Shown here piece after piece: positions 25,301 through 34,929 of a stretch of DNA of 64,000 nucleotides. The number at the start of each line of letters is the position of its first letter. Position 1 is the first letter of the stretch. The notes under the pieces are model-generated. The model saw nothing but the letters and a program-made list of their open reading frames with translations, did not search any database and was not told the DNA's origin. The position numbers were made by a program, and so were the translations under genes. This DNA is from Catellatospora methionotrophica (GTDB taxonomy: Bacteria; Actinomycetota; Actinomycetes; Mycobacteriales; Micromonosporaceae), in NCBI RefSeq assembly GCF_011297335.1, contig NZ_JAAOTJ010000008.1, forward strand, positions 239,054-303,053, given 5' to 3'.

Positions 25301-27517
25301 GCCGCGCTGGTCGTGCTGGCCATCGCCGCGGCCGTGGTGCTGCCGCCGCCGCGCAGCCACCAGGCCGCCGCGATCGCCGCGATCCTGGCCACCGTCGGCG
25401 CACCGGCCGCGCTCGGCTGGCCCTGGTGGGCGCCGATCGTGCTGGGCCTGACCATCGCCACCGGATATGCCCTGGCGGCGGCCGTGGCGCAGGACGCGCG
25501 GGCCGGATACACCCGGCTGGCCGTGGCGACCGCGGTCGCGCTGCACGCGCTCGGCGCGAGCCTGGTGCGCCCGTGGACGACCGCCGCCGCGCTCGGCATG
25601 ATCGCCCTGGTCGGGGCGGCGCTGGTGCTCATGTCGGCGCTGATGACCCAGCAGGCCGTCCAGGCCGAGGCGGAGCCGCCCGCGCATCTCGACGTGCTCG
25701 GCGGCGCGGGAATGCTCGCGGTGCTGCTGGCCGGGCCCGCCGCGCTGGCCGCTTTCGCCGCGACCGCCGGCAAGGAACCCGAGGTGCTGCTGACCGCCGC
25801 GCTCGGCGGGGTCAGCATCGGACTCGCGGCGCTGGCCGCGGCCCGGCGGCCCGCCGCGCCGTACCTGGGCTGGGGCACCGTCGGCGTGGCCATCTCCGGC
25901 ACGCTGATCGCCCTGCTCGCGCTCGTCAACGGCCACCCCGCCGGGGTGTACGCCGCCGCGGCCGTGCTGCTCGTGGTGCTCGCCGAACTGCTCCGCACCA
26001 CAACCCGCGACCAGCTCGGCCTCACCCCCGAACGGGTCGCCGTGCCCAAGCCCCGCCGGATCCCACGGGAGGGGCCGCAGCGCTGGCGCGTCGGGTTCGA
26101 CACCCGCCAGGAGCTGATCGAGCGCAGCCGCCGCCTCCCGTCGTACCCGGGTGCGATGGCCGCCGCCGCGGCAGCCGCGCCCGCGTTCATCGCCCTCGCC
26201 TCGCTCGCGCCCGCGCTGCACACCGCGCTGGTCCGCCCCTACGACAGCATGAACGCGATCTGGCAGGGCCCGCCCGCCGCCACCGCGATCGCCACCGACG
26301 TCGCCGCGGTGCTGACCGCCGTACTGCTCACCATGGCCGCGGGCATCGCCGCGGTCGGCTTCGGCGGCGGCCCCACCCGGGCCGTGTCCGTCGTGGTTCC
26401 CGGCGCGGCGGTCACGCTGCTGATCGCCCCCGCCGGGCTCGGGCTGGCCTGGCCCGCGAGCGTGCTCGCCGGGCTCGGCGTGTTCACGGTCTGCATGCTC
26501 AGCGTCGCGCTCACCGAACCGCCGTCCGGCGACGACGTCGACCGCCCCGTCCGGGCCGCTCGGGTCGCGGTGCTGCTGCTCGGCCTGATCGCGGGCGGCG
26601 CGGGCCTGGCCGGAGCCCTCGCCACACCGAGCCTGACCATCTTCACGTTCGGCGGCGCGGTCGCCGTCGGGGCGGTCGCCGCGCTCGGCGGCAAGAGCCA
26701 GCGCGCCCGTATCCTCGGCTGGCTCGGCGCGGCGCTGGCCGCGCAGCTGTTCGTGCTGACCGTGAGCCTGCGCATCGGCGCGAAGCCCGAGTGGGCGGCG
26801 TTCGGCGTGCTGGCCGTCGGCGCGATCCTGATCGTCGGCGCGGCGCTGCACCCCCGGTTCACCCGCCCCGAGGCGCTGCGCGAGGCCAGCGCCGTCGAGT
26901 GGGCCGGGTACACCGCCGGGGTGATCGCGCTGGCCCTGGCCGTACGCGCCCCGTCGCAGGCCGCCGCGCTGCTCGTCGGCTGGGGCGCGGTGCTCGGCAT
27001 CGCCGCGACCCGGGCCGGACGGCCCCCGACACAGCGTCGGGTGCTGTTCTGGGCCGCCGCGGCCAGCGAGATCGCCGCGTGGTGGCTCATCATGCGCAGC
27101 GCCGACGTCGCGCTGCCCGAGGCGTACACGCTGCCGTTCGCGCTGCTCGCGCTCGCCGTCGGGCTGCTGGAACTGCGCCAGCGACCGCAGCTGGGCAGTT
27201 GGGCCGCGTACGGACCGGCGCTGATCGCGGGCTTCGGCCCGACCGTGGTCGTCGTCCTGGTCACCGACACCAACCCGATCCGCGAGGTCGGCCTCCTGGT
27301 CGCGGCCATCCTCACCCTGGTCGTCGGCTCCCGCTACGGCCAGCAGGCCCCGGTCGCCATCGGCACGGCGGTCACCGTCATCGCGGCCCTGCACGCCCTG
27401 ACCCTGGTCGGCACCACCTGGCTAGGCGTACTCGTCGGCGGCATCGTCCTCATCGTCCTCGGCGCCAACTCCGAACGCCGCCGCCAAGCCGCCGACCGCT
27501 ACAAACAACTCCGCTGA
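22373..27517 (+). CDS. Giant polytopic membrane protein with N-terminal zinc ribbon (SCO7613-type)
   Basis: 1714 residues. The N-terminus is a zinc ribbon with Cys8, Cys11, Cys21 and Cys24 (CSMC...CPHC), then a short coiled coil (about 30-75, EEVTRLNKAIADMNAEDLRLSGERKKL-like heptads) and a disordered Pro/Ala/Gly-rich linker to about 200. The remaining ~1500 residues are an almost unbroken series of Ala/Leu/Val-rich transmembrane helices, several dozen, interrupted by a polar loop near 370-440 and another near 1220-1260. I recognise it as the SCO7613 C-terminal-domain membrane protein group of actinomycetes; its function is unknown to me. The ATG follows GGAGG with seven-base spacing. The zinc ribbon plus coiled coil suggests a cytoplasmic partner-binding head. 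Confidence 0.85.
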   Translation: MAAATSTCSMCGRERDPSVRCPHCGNTPEQLAAEVTRLNKAIADMNAEDLRLSGERKKLSGKLQAALYQRDILAHAEAQRQKKAAPKQRRWIPRPPGAKDPAAQAATPPADGPDPDGVTSGTTAAPDDATVPRQGPTTPGDGAARPGDAARAATRPPGTRRPDGTARRDGGARFPDGSARRDGGSRVAPLPEPPPEASARSVQNIMLALGSLLLGIAAVVFAAVALSNVAPGIRLTVLALATALLLGIAPSLVRGGLSATAEALAAVGLALLPVDGYLLAQLSLIDTSLMIVAGLVFAATAAIAYLYHRATGLTIPRYAVVIAIQPVLPLLLFELIHGPAGWAVVLTVVAAQNAVIARAVEIANAPARPVPPPRLATPATAAPDPRIADAEQDAEAAGQYPTADGGAPTVARSATSRTPGLPDGLATFMRRPDTAVTATRRSAFWLRELAWVLHGLAIAAATVYAVAALLTAATVPSVLRASATLLLAVGVALVGALMLRRAPLNELAAGAMVLAVIGSAARVAVVALPDRALLVIAAAVAITGLGVRAIPEATRRGPQLASTLALIVISLFTAGSALRAALAPVAAAWPFGSADVTGFENEIAQRAGHPGWPLVATIALLTIAAALSLPAIWRHETVVAGAALTALAAPASLGLGWVATQWLLAVASIALLAAGIGVAGIGSADGAPWAAATPRAARAHLIAAFLVGATAVGVALAHTWSTAGLMVAYTLAGVLLAGAQRVLPAPPATVLLGDAAAGAAAFAAPIAVGTGVLTVFPAAGEQVALAAAFLACAATLALVAARLVAHRRIGTPLSLGAGLGALVVAGAAFGTAGAGVLDAGLGALLLISAILLALAPSIDSGRRADRALDGADFAAAAVTAALIAALARVAHLVAPAYWLVLSALLVLAVGVAVRLLPQDLRRGPVAGSAVAGGILVLIAGYPALAGGIKALALPGELWAADLAPVGGGVEFGWQAPAALVVLAIAAAVVLPPPRSHQAAAIAAILATVGAPAALGWPWWAPIVLGLTIATGYALAAAVAQDARAGYTRLAVATAVALHALGASLVRPWTTAAALGMIALVGAALVLMSALMTQQAVQAEAEPPAHLDVLGGAGMLAVLLAGPAALAAFAATAGKEPEVLLTAALGGVSIGLAALAAARRPAAPYLGWGTVGVAISGTLIALLALVNGHPAGVYAAAAVLLVVLAELLRTTTRDQLGLTPERVAVPKPRRIPREGPQRWRVGFDTRQELIERSRRLPSYPGAMAAAAAAAPAFIALASLAPALHTALVRPYDSMNAIWQGPPAATAIATDVAAVLTAVLLTMAAGIAAVGFGGGPTRAVSVVVPGAAVTLLIAPAGLGLAWPASVLAGLGVFTVCMLSVALTEPPSGDDVDRPVRAARVAVLLLGLIAGGAGLAGALATPSLTIFTFGGAVAVGAVAALGGKSQRARILGWLGAALAAQLFVLTVSLRIGAKPEWAAFGVLAVGAILIVGAALHPRFTRPEALREASAVEWAGYTAGVIALALAVRAPSQAAALLVGWGAVLGIAATRAGRPPTQRRVLFWAAAASEIAAWWLIMRSADVALPEAYTLPFALLALAVGLLELRQRPQLGSWAAYGPALIAGFGPTVVVVLVTDTNPIREVGLLVAAILTLVVGSRYGQQAPVAIGTAVTVIAALHALTLVGTTWLGVLVGGIVLIVLGANSERRRQAADRYKQLR

Positions 27518-27568
27518 CCCCCGCCCCACCCCACCCCGCCCACCCCGCCGCCCGACTCAGCCCTTGGC

Positions 27569-27628
27569 GCAACTCTTAAAGAGTTGCGCCTTCGGCTGGC
27601 TCGTCGACCGCGACTCTTTAAGAGTTGC
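27569..27628. repeat. CAACTCTTAAAGA-family palindrome, copy B2
   Basis: Arms 27569-27588 and 27609-27628 match at 19 of 20 positions around a 20-base loop. The left arm is itself a palindrome (GCAACTCTTAAAGAGTTGC). It lies between the convergent SCO7613-type and purE genes. Confidence 0.9.
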
Positions 27629-27649
27629 GGCAGGTGGGGGGTGGGGTGG

Positions 27650-28156
27650 TCAGAGGGTCGCCTGGAGGGCGGCGTCCTTCTGGGCGACGAGTTCGGTGAG
27701 GCTGTGGGCGTAGTCGGTGAGCCTGGCGCGCAGGGTGGCGTCGTGGGCGCCGAGGATGCGGGCCGCGAGCAGGCCCGCGTTGCGGCCGCCCGCGATGGAG
27801 ACCGTGGCGACGGGGATGCCCGCGGGCATCTGCACGATGGACATCAGCGAGTCCATGCCGTCGAGGTACTTCAGCGGCACCGGCACACCCACCACCGGCA
27901 GCGGCGTCACGCTGGCGACCATGCCGGGAAGGTGGGCAGCGCCACCCGCCCCGGCGATTATGACCTTGATCCCCCGGTCCGCCGCCGTCTGCCCATAATC
28001 GATCATGAGTTGCGGCGTACGGTGCGCCGACACGACCCGGACCTCGTAGCTCACGCCGAACTCGGCCAGCACCTCCGCGGCGGGCTTCATCACGGGCCAG
28101 TCCGAGTCGGACCCCATGATGATCCCGACCTGCGGAGCGGGAGTCTGCTCGCTCAT
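27650..28156 (-). CDS. purE: N5-carboxyaminoimidazole ribonucleotide mutase PurE
   Basis: 168 residues, class I PurE, which converts N5-CAIR to CAIR in purine synthesis. Seen: [13 protein letters not shown] with the substrate-binding serine/aspartate loop (residues 12-24), SAHRTP with the catalytic His, [11 protein letters not shown], and PVVGVPV. It is the partner of PurK directly upstream; the genes overlap by ATGA (purK stop 28153, purE start 28156), giving translational coupling. The first eight residues (MSEQTPAP) are a short non-conserved extension. Confidence 0.97.
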   Translation of the reverse strand: MSEQTPAPQVGIIMGSDSDWPVMKPAAEVLAEFGVSYEVRVVSAHRTPQLMIDYGQTAADRGIKVIIAGAGGAAHLPGMVASVTPLPVVGVPVPLKYLDGMDSLMSIVQMPAGIPVATVSIAGGRNAGLLAARILGAHDATLRARLTDYAHSLTELVAQKDAALQATL

Positions 28157-29325
28157 GATTCGAGAGCCTTTCCGTAGGTCAGCCAGTGCCCGGCGCGGGC
28201 CGCGCGGGCGCGGCAGTCGGCCAGGTCGTCGCCGAGCGCCGTGACGTGCCCGATCTTGCGGCCGGGCCGGGTCTGCTTGCCGTACAGGTGCACCTTGACG
28301 CCGGGTTCGGCGGCCATCAGGTGGTGCAGCCGCTCGTCGATGGACATGCCGCCGTCGGGGCCGCCCAGCACGTTGGCCATCACCACGGCGGGCGCGGCCA
28401 ACGACGTGTCCCCCATCGGGTAGTCCAGGACCGCGCGCAGGTGCTGCTCGAACTGGGACGTGCGCGCACCCTCGATGGTCCAGTGACCGGAGTTGTGCGG
28501 CCGCATGGCCAGCTCGTTGATCACCAGCCGGGGCGCCTCGCCCGGCGTATCCGGCGCGACCTCGAACAGCTCGACGGCCAGCAGCCCGACCACACCCAGC
28601 TCGTTGGCGATCCGGATGGCCAGCTCCTGGGCCCCGACCGCGACGTCCTCCGGCAGGCCGGGCGCGGGCGCGAGCACCTCGACGCAGATGCCGTCCTGCT
28701 GCACCGTCTCGACGACCGGATACACCGCGACCTGCCCGTACGGTGAGCGGGCGACCTGCACAGCCAGCTCGCGGCGCAGCGCGACCTTCTCCTCGACGAT
28801 CAGCTCGGCCCCGCTGGCCAGCAGGTCGATGATCTCCTCGACGTCGTTGACGACGAACACCCCGCGCCCGTCGTATCCGCCACGGGCCGTCTTCACGACC
28901 GCGGGCAGCCCGAACGCGACCAGCTCCTCGGCCGTCGCGATCGGCGCCCAGCGAGGCACCGGCGCACCCAGCTCCGACAGCCTGCGGCGCATCAGGTGCT
29001 TGTCCTGGGCGTACTGGAGCGCGTCAGCCCCGGGGAAGACCTTGTGGCCCGCCGCGACCAGGGCACGGATGTGTTCGCCGGGCACGTGCTCGTGGTCGAA
29101 GGTGACCACGTCGCACGACTTGGCGAAGGTGCGCAGCGCGTCCAGGTCGGTGTGGCTGCCCAGCTGGACGTCGGCCGCGACCAGGGCCGCGGACTCGTCG
29201 ACGTCGTTGGCCAGCACCCGCAGGGACTGGCCGAGGGCTATCGCCGCCTGGTGGGTCATACGGGCGAGCTGGCCGCCGCCGATCATGCCGACGACAGGGA
29301 GGCCGGTGCGTGTGTCCATCGGCAT
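28153..29325 (-). CDS. purK: N5-carboxyaminoimidazole ribonucleotide synthase PurK
   Basis: 390 residues, ATP-grasp enzyme making N5-CAIR from AIR, bicarbonate and ATP. Seen: N-terminal [13 protein letters not shown], the central ATP-grasp lysine/glycine region [35 protein letters not shown], and the catalytic [29 protein letters not shown] segment. Two nearby ATGs (29325 and 29319) are possible starts; both give a normal length. It forms a two-gene operon with purE. The upstream fusion gene ends ten bases from the start on the same strand, so a longer transcript is possible. Confidence 0.97.
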   Translation of the reverse strand: MPMDTRTGLPVVGMIGGGQLARMTHQAAIALGQSLRVLANDVDESAALVAADVQLGSHTDLDALRTFAKSCDVVTFDHEHVPGEHIRALVAAGHKVFPGADALQYAQDKHLMRRRLSELGAPVPRWAPIATAEELVAFGLPAVVKTARGGYDGRGVFVVNDVEEIIDLLASGAELIVEEKVALRRELAVQVARSPYGQVAVYPVVETVQQDGICVEVLAPAPGLPEDVAVGAQELAIRIANELGVVGLLAVELFEVAPDTPGEAPRLVINELAMRPHNSGHWTIEGARTSQFEQHLRAVLDYPMGDTSLAAPAVVMANVLGGPDGGMSIDERLHHLMAAEPGVKVHLYGKQTRPGRKIGHVTALGDDLADCRARAARAGHWLTYGKALES

Positions 29326-29334
29326 GGAGTCTAA

Positions 29335-31512
29335 TCAGCGCCGACGTGCGGAAGCTTTCGCGCCCTTGCGGCCAGTGGACTGCGCCACGCGCCGCTGCGC
29401 GGACAGCGCGAGCACCAGCGGGGTGCGCTCGTCGCCCTGACCGAACGGGTTGCGCTCGCACAGCCGCTCCAGCAGCCCGGCGGGCGGCTCACCGGGCTGT
29501 GACCAGCCCAGCAGTCGCATACCGCCGTCGCCCGCGCCGACGACGGCGCAGCCGGCCAGCATGGCGTACACGTCGTCGGGCAGGGTCTTGCGCAGCGCCG
29601 CGACGATCTGCTCGGCGACCCGGTCGGCGTCGCCTGGCGGCGGCACCACGGCCAGGTGCGCGGGCGGGCAGGCCTGCTCGCGGGGCGGGCACACCGAGCG
29701 GACCAGCGGCCCGGCGATGCGCTCGGACCAGACCCGGCGGCCCAGCCGGGCGCACAGAACGGCCAGCCCGAGCCGGGACCGGCCGCCGTGGTCGAGCGCC
29801 ACCTGCATGCTCCACGGGTCGGCGAGACCGACGGCGGGCCCGGCAAGCCGCACCAGCGCGCGGGCGTACGAGCCGGGTTCGATCTCCCAGATGGCGCGGG
29901 ACAGGCCCTGGGCCACGGCGACGGGTTTCGCGGCGACCAGCAGGTGCCAGGGCCGCCGCAGCGCCTGCCGGGAGCCCTTGTCCGCGCCGTGGGCGAACTC
30001 GGCGACGTACCAGGCGAACTTGTCGGCGAACCGGTCCCCGGCGGTGATGGGCTCGGTGACCAGGGCGTGTGTGGTCCAGTCCTGCCCCGCGGCGGTGATG
30101 ACGACCGGGCCGGGGGCAGGGCGCGACGCGGGCACGTCGGGGGTGCGCTCGTAGGGCGCGAGCACCGTGGTCAGCCAGCGCTCCAGCAGGTAGCGCCGCC
30201 ACAGGCGGGCCACCTCGGCCTCGCCGGCCGTCGGCAGGTGCTGCATGACGGCCAGGCCTTCGTGGTCGGTGCCGCCGTGGCGCGGATACAGCAGGGCGCT
30301 GATCGTCTCGGCACGCAGCCGCAGCATGATCTCCCGCAGTGGCGGCTCCAGCGTCGCGGCGGCCGGGGCGGTCGCGGCGGCCCGCAACGAGACCGGCGGC
30401 AGGGTGCGCTCGGCCAGGCCGCGCAGCTCGGCGCGCAGCGCCTCGTCGGTGGTCTCCAGGTCCCGGTACGGGAACCGCAGCGCGACGCCGTACCGGCTGG
30501 CGACCCGGTCGGCCAGGCGGGGCAGGTGCCCGACCGGCCCGCTCCAGCCGCCCGCCCCGAGCAGCGCGTCGACCTCCCCGCCGGTCGCCCGCGCCACCGC
30601 CCAGGCCAGGTAGCTGGACAGGTCGGGCATGGGCTCGCCGACGTCGGTGAGGAAGCCGTCGACGTCGATCTCGTCGGCGAAGAACGGCAGCGCCTTGTGC
30701 CGTACGTGGTTGTCGGGCAGCGGCCCGAGCAGCGCCGACGCGTACGCCGACGAGTCCGCGGGCAGCCCGGGGAAGTTCACCGAGTACACCGGCAGCCCGC
30801 GCGGCTCGGCGCGTTCGGACAGCGCCGCGCCGAGCACCGCCGCGCCGGGCAGGCCGGGGCCGAGCAGCACCCCGAGCCGTCCCTCGCCGACCGCGCCGAG
30901 CAGCGCCATCCGGCCGGTGACCGGGTGGCCCCGGTGCCGGACCGGCGGGTGCGCGCGGACCAGCCAGCCGTCGGTGTGCCCGGCGGAGATCTCCACGACC
31001 TGGTTCGGCAGCACCCGCCGGATGCCGTCGAAGAAGGTGGCCGCGCCCTCGTCGCAGCTGCCGACGGCCAGGAACCGGGCGACGGTCTCCGGATCGGGCC
31101 GCGCGGGGACCCCGGCGGCCAGCAGGGCGGCGGGCTCGCTGGCGACCAGCACCGCGCCCCGGCAGCGGGCGTAGTAGAGCGGCGGCCCGTCGCCGTTGCG
31201 GGCCAGCACCAGGCCGTCGGGGTCGGCCATGATCAGGGTGTACGGGTCGGGTCCGCTGACGAGCCCCAGCGGTCCACGGTCGGCGTACCGGTGGGCCAGG
31301 GTGCTCAGCTCGACGATGCCGTCGACGATCAGCGTGGTGGTGTCCAGCCGGTGCACGATCGGCATCGCGGCCCTGATCAGGAGTTTCGCCGAACCGCAGA
31401 TGCCACGCGCCTCCTCCGAGCCTCGCGGGACGAGCGCGCGGGACAGGGCGGTGAGCGTGTCGGTGGACTTGCGATCGGAGCCGAAGCTCAGCAGAGCGGC
31501 GAGACCGGCCAC
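29335..31512 (-). CDS. Fusion: degenerate asparagine-synthetase-like protein + CofE-like (F420 glutamyl ligase) domain
   Basis: 725 residues. Residues 1-185 resemble the class II glutaminase domain of asparagine synthetases (LIMADPDGLVLARNGDGPPLYYA, LVASEPAALLAAG, FFDGIRRVLPNQVVEI), but the catalytic Cys2 is absent (MAGLAALL). Residues 205-400 follow the layout of the synthetase domain, yet the PP-loop SGGLDSS reads GPGLPGAA (218-225) and the second loop SGDGGDE reads LGAGGWSG (318-325), so ATP use looks lost. Residues 468-705 resemble coenzyme F420-0:L-glutamate ligase relatives (DKFAWYVAEF, LLVAAKPVAVAQGLSRAIWEIEPGSYARAL, GLADPWSMQVALDHGG, NPFGQGDERTPLVLAL). A basic tail ends the protein. 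The GTG start follows GAGGAGA. Function unknown; domain calls are by eye. Confidence 0.65.
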   Translation of the reverse strand: MAGLAALLSFGSDRKSTDTLTALSRALVPRGSEEARGICGSAKLLIRAAMPIVHRLDTTTLIVDGIVELSTLAHRYADRGPLGLVSGPDPYTLIMADPDGLVLARNGDGPPLYYARCRGAVLVASEPAALLAAGVPARPDPETVARFLAVGSCDEGAATFFDGIRRVLPNQVVEISAGHTDGWLVRAHPPVRHRGHPVTGRMALLGAVGEGRLGVLLGPGLPGAAVLGAALSERAEPRGLPVYSVNFPGLPADSSAYASALLGPLPDNHVRHKALPFFADEIDVDGFLTDVGEPMPDLSSYLAWAVARATGGEVDALLGAGGWSGPVGHLPRLADRVASRYGVALRFPYRDLETTDEALRAELRGLAERTLPPVSLRAAATAPAAATLEPPLREIMLRLRAETISALLYPRHGGTDHEGLAVMQHLPTAGEAEVARLWRRYLLERWLTTVLAPYERTPDVPASRPAPGPVVITAAGQDWTTHALVTEPITAGDRFADKFAWYVAEFAHGADKGSRQALRRPWHLLVAAKPVAVAQGLSRAIWEIEPGSYARALVRLAGPAVGLADPWSMQVALDHGGRSRLGLAVLCARLGRRVWSERIAGPLVRSVCPPREQACPPAHLAVVPPPGDADRVAEQIVAALRKTLPDDVYAMLAGCAVVGAGDGGMRLLGWSQPGEPPAGLLERLCERNPFGQGDERTPLVLALSAQRRVAQSTGRKGAKASARRR

Positions 31513-31642
31513 GCGACCATCTCCTCAGGGAAGGCTGAGCGACGGTGGCGTCGCGCTGCGGAGCAGCGTCGAGCACGCCACGGTCGTCGGGGGAAACCTC
31601 AGCCTAGCCAGGATTGTCCGTTTAGCCGTTCAAATCGTGCTA

Positions 31643-33652
31643 TCAGGTGAGAATTGTCGTCAGTTCGACAGTCGTCGTCACCGGACGGTCACAGACGAAC
31701 CCCCGGCAGACGTACGCCGTGGGCTGGTCACCGACCATCGTCCGGCCCGCCAGCAGCGGCACGCCCGGCGCGTCCGGGTGACCCGCCACGATCACCGCTC
31801 CGGGTGGCGCGTGTTCGATCGCGGTCAGCAGCAGCGGATCGGTCTCCGGGTCCGTGGTCGCGATCGCGATCTCGTACGGCCCCGACAGCAGCGCCTCCGC
31901 CGCCGACGCGGCATACCCGGCGAACCGGGGGTGCCCCGCCAGCAGCGGCACGATCGTGGACAGCGCCCGCTCGGCCATCTCGTGCCAGCGCGGCTCCCCG
32001 CTCAGCGCCGAATAGCTCAGCAGCGCGTTGACCAGCGACGACAACCCTGAAGGGGTGGCGTTGTCGGTCGGGTCGGCGGGCCGGATCACCAGCCGCTCCG
32101 CGTCGTCGGCGGTGTCGTGGAACCCGCCCTGCCCGTCCCGGAACCGCTCGGCCGCCGCGTCGACCAGCGCACCGGCCGCCGCCAGCCAGCGCCCGTCGCC
32201 GGTGACCTGGTGCAGCGCACAGAACGCCTCGGCCACGCAGCCGTAGTCCTCCAGCACGCCCGCAGGCTGCCCGACGATCCCGTCCCGCGACACCCGGCGC
32301 AGCCGCCCGTCCACGACATGCGAGTTCAGCAGCAACTCGCCCGCCTCGACCGCGATCGCGCGGAAGTCCACGTTCTCGACGTCGGCCACATCGCCGACCT
32401 CGGTGTAGTTGCGCCAGAACTCGCACAGCGCGGTGATCGCCAGCCCGTTCCAGGCCGCGACCACCTTGTCGTCGCGCATCGGCTGCGGACGTTCCCGGCG
32501 CGTGGCCATCATCAGCCCGCGCACCCGCTCCCAGCGCTGCTGCACCTCGGGGGCCACGTCGTCGATGTCGCGCTTGAGCACCAGCACCGACGCGCCGTGC
32601 TCGAAGGTGCCCGCCTCGGTCACTCCGAACAGGTCCGCCGCGAACCCCGCGTCGTCCTCCCCCAGCACCTCGACCAGCTGCGCCGGGGTCCACGAGTACG
32701 TGGTGCCCTCCACGCCCTCGGTGTCGGCGTCGAGCGCCGAAGCGAACCCGCCCTCGGCCGTCTGCAGGTCGTTGACCAGGAACATCGCCGTCTCGGTGGC
32801 GATCCGCTGGGCCAGCGGGTCGGCGGTCAGCCGCCAGATCTCGTTGTAGACGCGCAGCAGCAGCGCGTTGTCGTACAGCATCTTCTCGAAGTGCGGCACC
32901 GTCCAGGTCGCGTCCACCGCGTACCGGTGGAAGCCCCCGCCGAGCTGGTCGTAGATGCCGCCGCGGGCCATCGCCTCGCCGGTGTGCCGCACCAGCTCCA
33001 GCGCGTCGGCGTCCTTGGCCCGCTGGTGGTGGCGCAGCAGGAACAGCATCAGCATGTGCGGCGGAAACTTGGGCGCCCCACCGAAACCGCCGCGCACGCT
33101 GTCGTAGTCGGCCCGCAGCCGCTCCACCGCGTGGTCCAGCAGCTCCTTGGTGATCTCGCCGCCGCCCTCGATCGGGTTGCGCGCGATCGCCTCGACCACC
33201 GCCTCGCCCTGCTCCAACACCTGCGTACGCTGGTCGCGCCAGGCCTCGGTGACCGCCTCCAGCAGGCGCGTGAACTGCGCCTTCGGGTAGTACGTGCCGC
33301 ACAGGAACGGCTTGCCGTCGGGCGCGGCGAACACCGTCATCGGCCAGCCGCCCTGCCCCGTCATCGCCTGCGTCGCCGACATGTAGACCGCGTCCACGTC
33401 CGGGCGTTCCTCGCGATCCACCTTGATAGCCACGAAGTGCTCGTTGACCAGGTCACCGACGGCGGCGTCCTCGAACGACTCGTGCGCCATCACATGACAC
33501 CAGTGGCACGCGGCGTAGCCGACGGAGATCAGCACCGGCACGTCACGGCGCTTGGCCTCCGCGAACGCCTCATCACTCCACGGCCACCAGTGCACCGGGT
33601 TGTCAGCGTGCTGCAGCAGATACGGCGAGGTCGCGTCCCCGAGTCGGTTCAC
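31643..33652 (-). CDS. Thioredoxin-domain protein, DUF255/YyaL family
   Basis: 669 residues. The N-terminal ~160 residues are a thioredoxin-like domain with the family signature [23 protein letters not shown] and the motif CHWC (Cys49, Cys52). The remaining ~500 residues form an alpha/alpha six-hairpin toroid like glycosidase-type barrels, with [27 protein letters not shown] as the family hallmark. The protein is cytoplasmic by lack of a signal. The reaction is not established to my knowledge; homologues include human SPATA20 and a mycobacterial protein encoded near mca. The GTG at 33652 ([19 protein letters not shown]) was chosen over 33661 because GAGGG is better spaced and family members begin there. 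Confidence 0.9.
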   Translation of the reverse strand: MNRLGDATSPYLLQHADNPVHWWPWSDEAFAEAKRRDVPVLISVGYAACHWCHVMAHESFEDAAVGDLVNEHFVAIKVDREERPDVDAVYMSATQAMTGQGGWPMTVFAAPDGKPFLCGTYYPKAQFTRLLEAVTEAWRDQRTQVLEQGEAVVEAIARNPIEGGGEITKELLDHAVERLRADYDSVRGGFGGAPKFPPHMLMLFLLRHHQRAKDADALELVRHTGEAMARGGIYDQLGGGFHRYAVDATWTVPHFEKMLYDNALLLRVYNEIWRLTADPLAQRIATETAMFLVNDLQTAEGGFASALDADTEGVEGTTYSWTPAQLVEVLGEDDAGFAADLFGVTEAGTFEHGASVLVLKRDIDDVAPEVQQRWERVRGLMMATRRERPQPMRDDKVVAAWNGLAITALCEFWRNYTEVGDVADVENVDFRAIAVEAGELLLNSHVVDGRLRRVSRDGIVGQPAGVLEDYGCVAEAFCALHQVTGDGRWLAAAGALVDAAAERFRDGQGGFHDTADDAERLVIRPADPTDNATPSGLSSLVNALLSYSALSGEPRWHEMAERALSTIVPLLAGHPRFAGYAASAAEALLSGPYEIAIATTDPETDPLLLTAIEHAPPGAVIVAGHPDAPGVPLLAGRTMVGDQPTAYVCRGFVCDRPVTTTVELTTILT

Positions 33653-33723
33653 ACGTCCCACCCTCTCACAACGCCCCGCCCCCTACCCCGCTGCCCCATT
33701 TGTCGGGCCTTCTCGCCTACGTG

Positions 33724-33794
33724 GCGATGATCGTCGTTTCAGGTCAGAACCTTGCGTTCAACCCCAGGTTCTGACCCGAAACGGCGATCATCGC
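33724..33794. repeat. GTTTCGGGTC-family palindrome, copy A1
   Basis: 29-base arms (33724-33752 and 33766-33794) match at 27 positions around the loop TTGCGTTCAACCC-like core shared with other copies. It sits between divergent genes, 56 bases before the DUF3626 start, so it cannot be a terminator for either gene and would be in a 5' region. Confidence 0.88.
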
Positions 33795-33849
33795 GACCCA
33801 TCCGTAACCACGTTGCCGGCGGTGCGGGCCGTGTGATGAGGTCGCGGGC

Positions 33850-34929
33850 ATGACAGGGCTGCCGGGTACGCGGACTGATCTGACGGCGGCACAGCGGGCG
33901 GCGCTCGCGCACGTGACCGCCGTCGCGACGCGGCAGCGGGCTCGGGCGCTGGAGCGGCTCGGCGACGTGCCGGATCTGGCCGCGCTCGTGGCGGCCGCCG
34001 CCGCGCACGGGCGGGTCACCCTGAACTTCCACCCGGACCGGCTGCTGGCCGACGGGCGTACCGTCGCCGCGTCGATGGCCGCCGACGGCCGCTACCGGAG
34101 CCAGTTCGAGACCGGCGTCTCCAACGGCAGCCGCACCGCCTTCCTGCACGGCGACCGCGACCGCTGGGAGGAGTCGCTGTTCGGCGGGGCCTACCAGTCC
34201 CCCGGCACGCCGCTCACCGAACGCCCGCTCTACGGCGGCCTGAACCTGCTCGGCCACCCCGACGGCGCATGCCCCCGGTTCGGTTCCTGCCACGTCAGGC
34301 TGCGCCCCTCGGTGAACCCCCGCTGCACGGTCACCGTCGGCGACAGCCACCTCGGCCCCGCCGACGTCGGCACGCTCGCCGCCTTCGAAACGGTGCTGGC
34401 GGGCCTGGTCGAACGCGCCCGCGAGACCGGGGTGACGCTGGGCCGCCCCGGCGCCGACCCGCTCGCGGTGCTGCGCGGACTCGCCTCGGCGGCCTCCGCC
34501 GAGCACGGCCGCGCCCTGGACGACTACCTCGAAGTACAGGTCCACGGCCCGGTCGACCTGGCCGCCGACGCCGAGGCGCTGGTGCTCGACCCGAGCTTCC
34601 GTGGCACCCCCGACGGCGACCTGCTCGCGGAGCTGGCCGCCCGGCTCGGCATCGGCCTGGAGTGGCACGCGGGCTTCGAACTGACGGCCGCCGAGGTCGG
34701 CCCCGACTTCCGCGGCCCGGCGATCCCACCCCTGGCCACAGACCTCTGCCGACGGTACGCAGCCCCGCGCGGCACCTTCGACGCCGAACTCATCGGCCGC
34801 GCCGCCGCCGACATGCTCCACAACCCGCACTCCTGGGCCCAGCACGGCACCCCCGACGACCTCCTCCAGTACGTCAAACAGCTCTGGCACACCCTCGTCC
34901 ACACCGGCAGACCGTTCAGCGGCCGCTGA
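33850..34929 (+). CDS. DUF3626 domain protein
   Basis: 359 residues, a cytoplasmic single-family protein of unknown function. Recognised by the DUF3626 pattern: TLNFHPDRLLADGRTVAASMAADGRYRSQFETGVSNGS near 55-95, WEESLFGGAYQ, and ERPLYGGLNLL with a downstream CPRFGSCHVRLRPS segment. Conserved His, Asp, Arg and Glu in these blocks look like a catalytic or binding site, but no reaction is known to me. The ATG at 33850 is preceded by ATGAGGTCGCGGGC. The gene is divergent from the DUF255 gene and carries the A1 palindrome in its upstream region. Confidence 0.88.
   Translation: MTGLPGTRTDLTAAQRAALAHVTAVATRQRARALERLGDVPDLAALVAAAAAHGRVTLNFHPDRLLADGRTVAASMAADGRYRSQFETGVSNGSRTAFLHGDRDRWEESLFGGAYQSPGTPLTERPLYGGLNLLGHPDGACPRFGSCHVRLRPSVNPRCTVTVGDSHLGPADVGTLAAFETVLAGLVERARETGVTLGRPGADPLAVLRGLASAASAEHGRALDDYLEVQVHGPVDLAADAEALVLDPSFRGTPDGDLLAELAARLGIGLEWHAGFELTAAEVGPDFRGPAIPPLATDLCRRYAAPRGTFDAELIGRAAADMLHNPHSWAQHGTPDDLLQYVKQLWHTLVHTGRPFSGR

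Noticed and set aside
22730..27394. 1554-codon antisense frame within the giant membrane-protein gene
   Set aside because: Extreme Arg/Gly/Asp/Gln content caused by reading a GC-rich membrane gene backwards.
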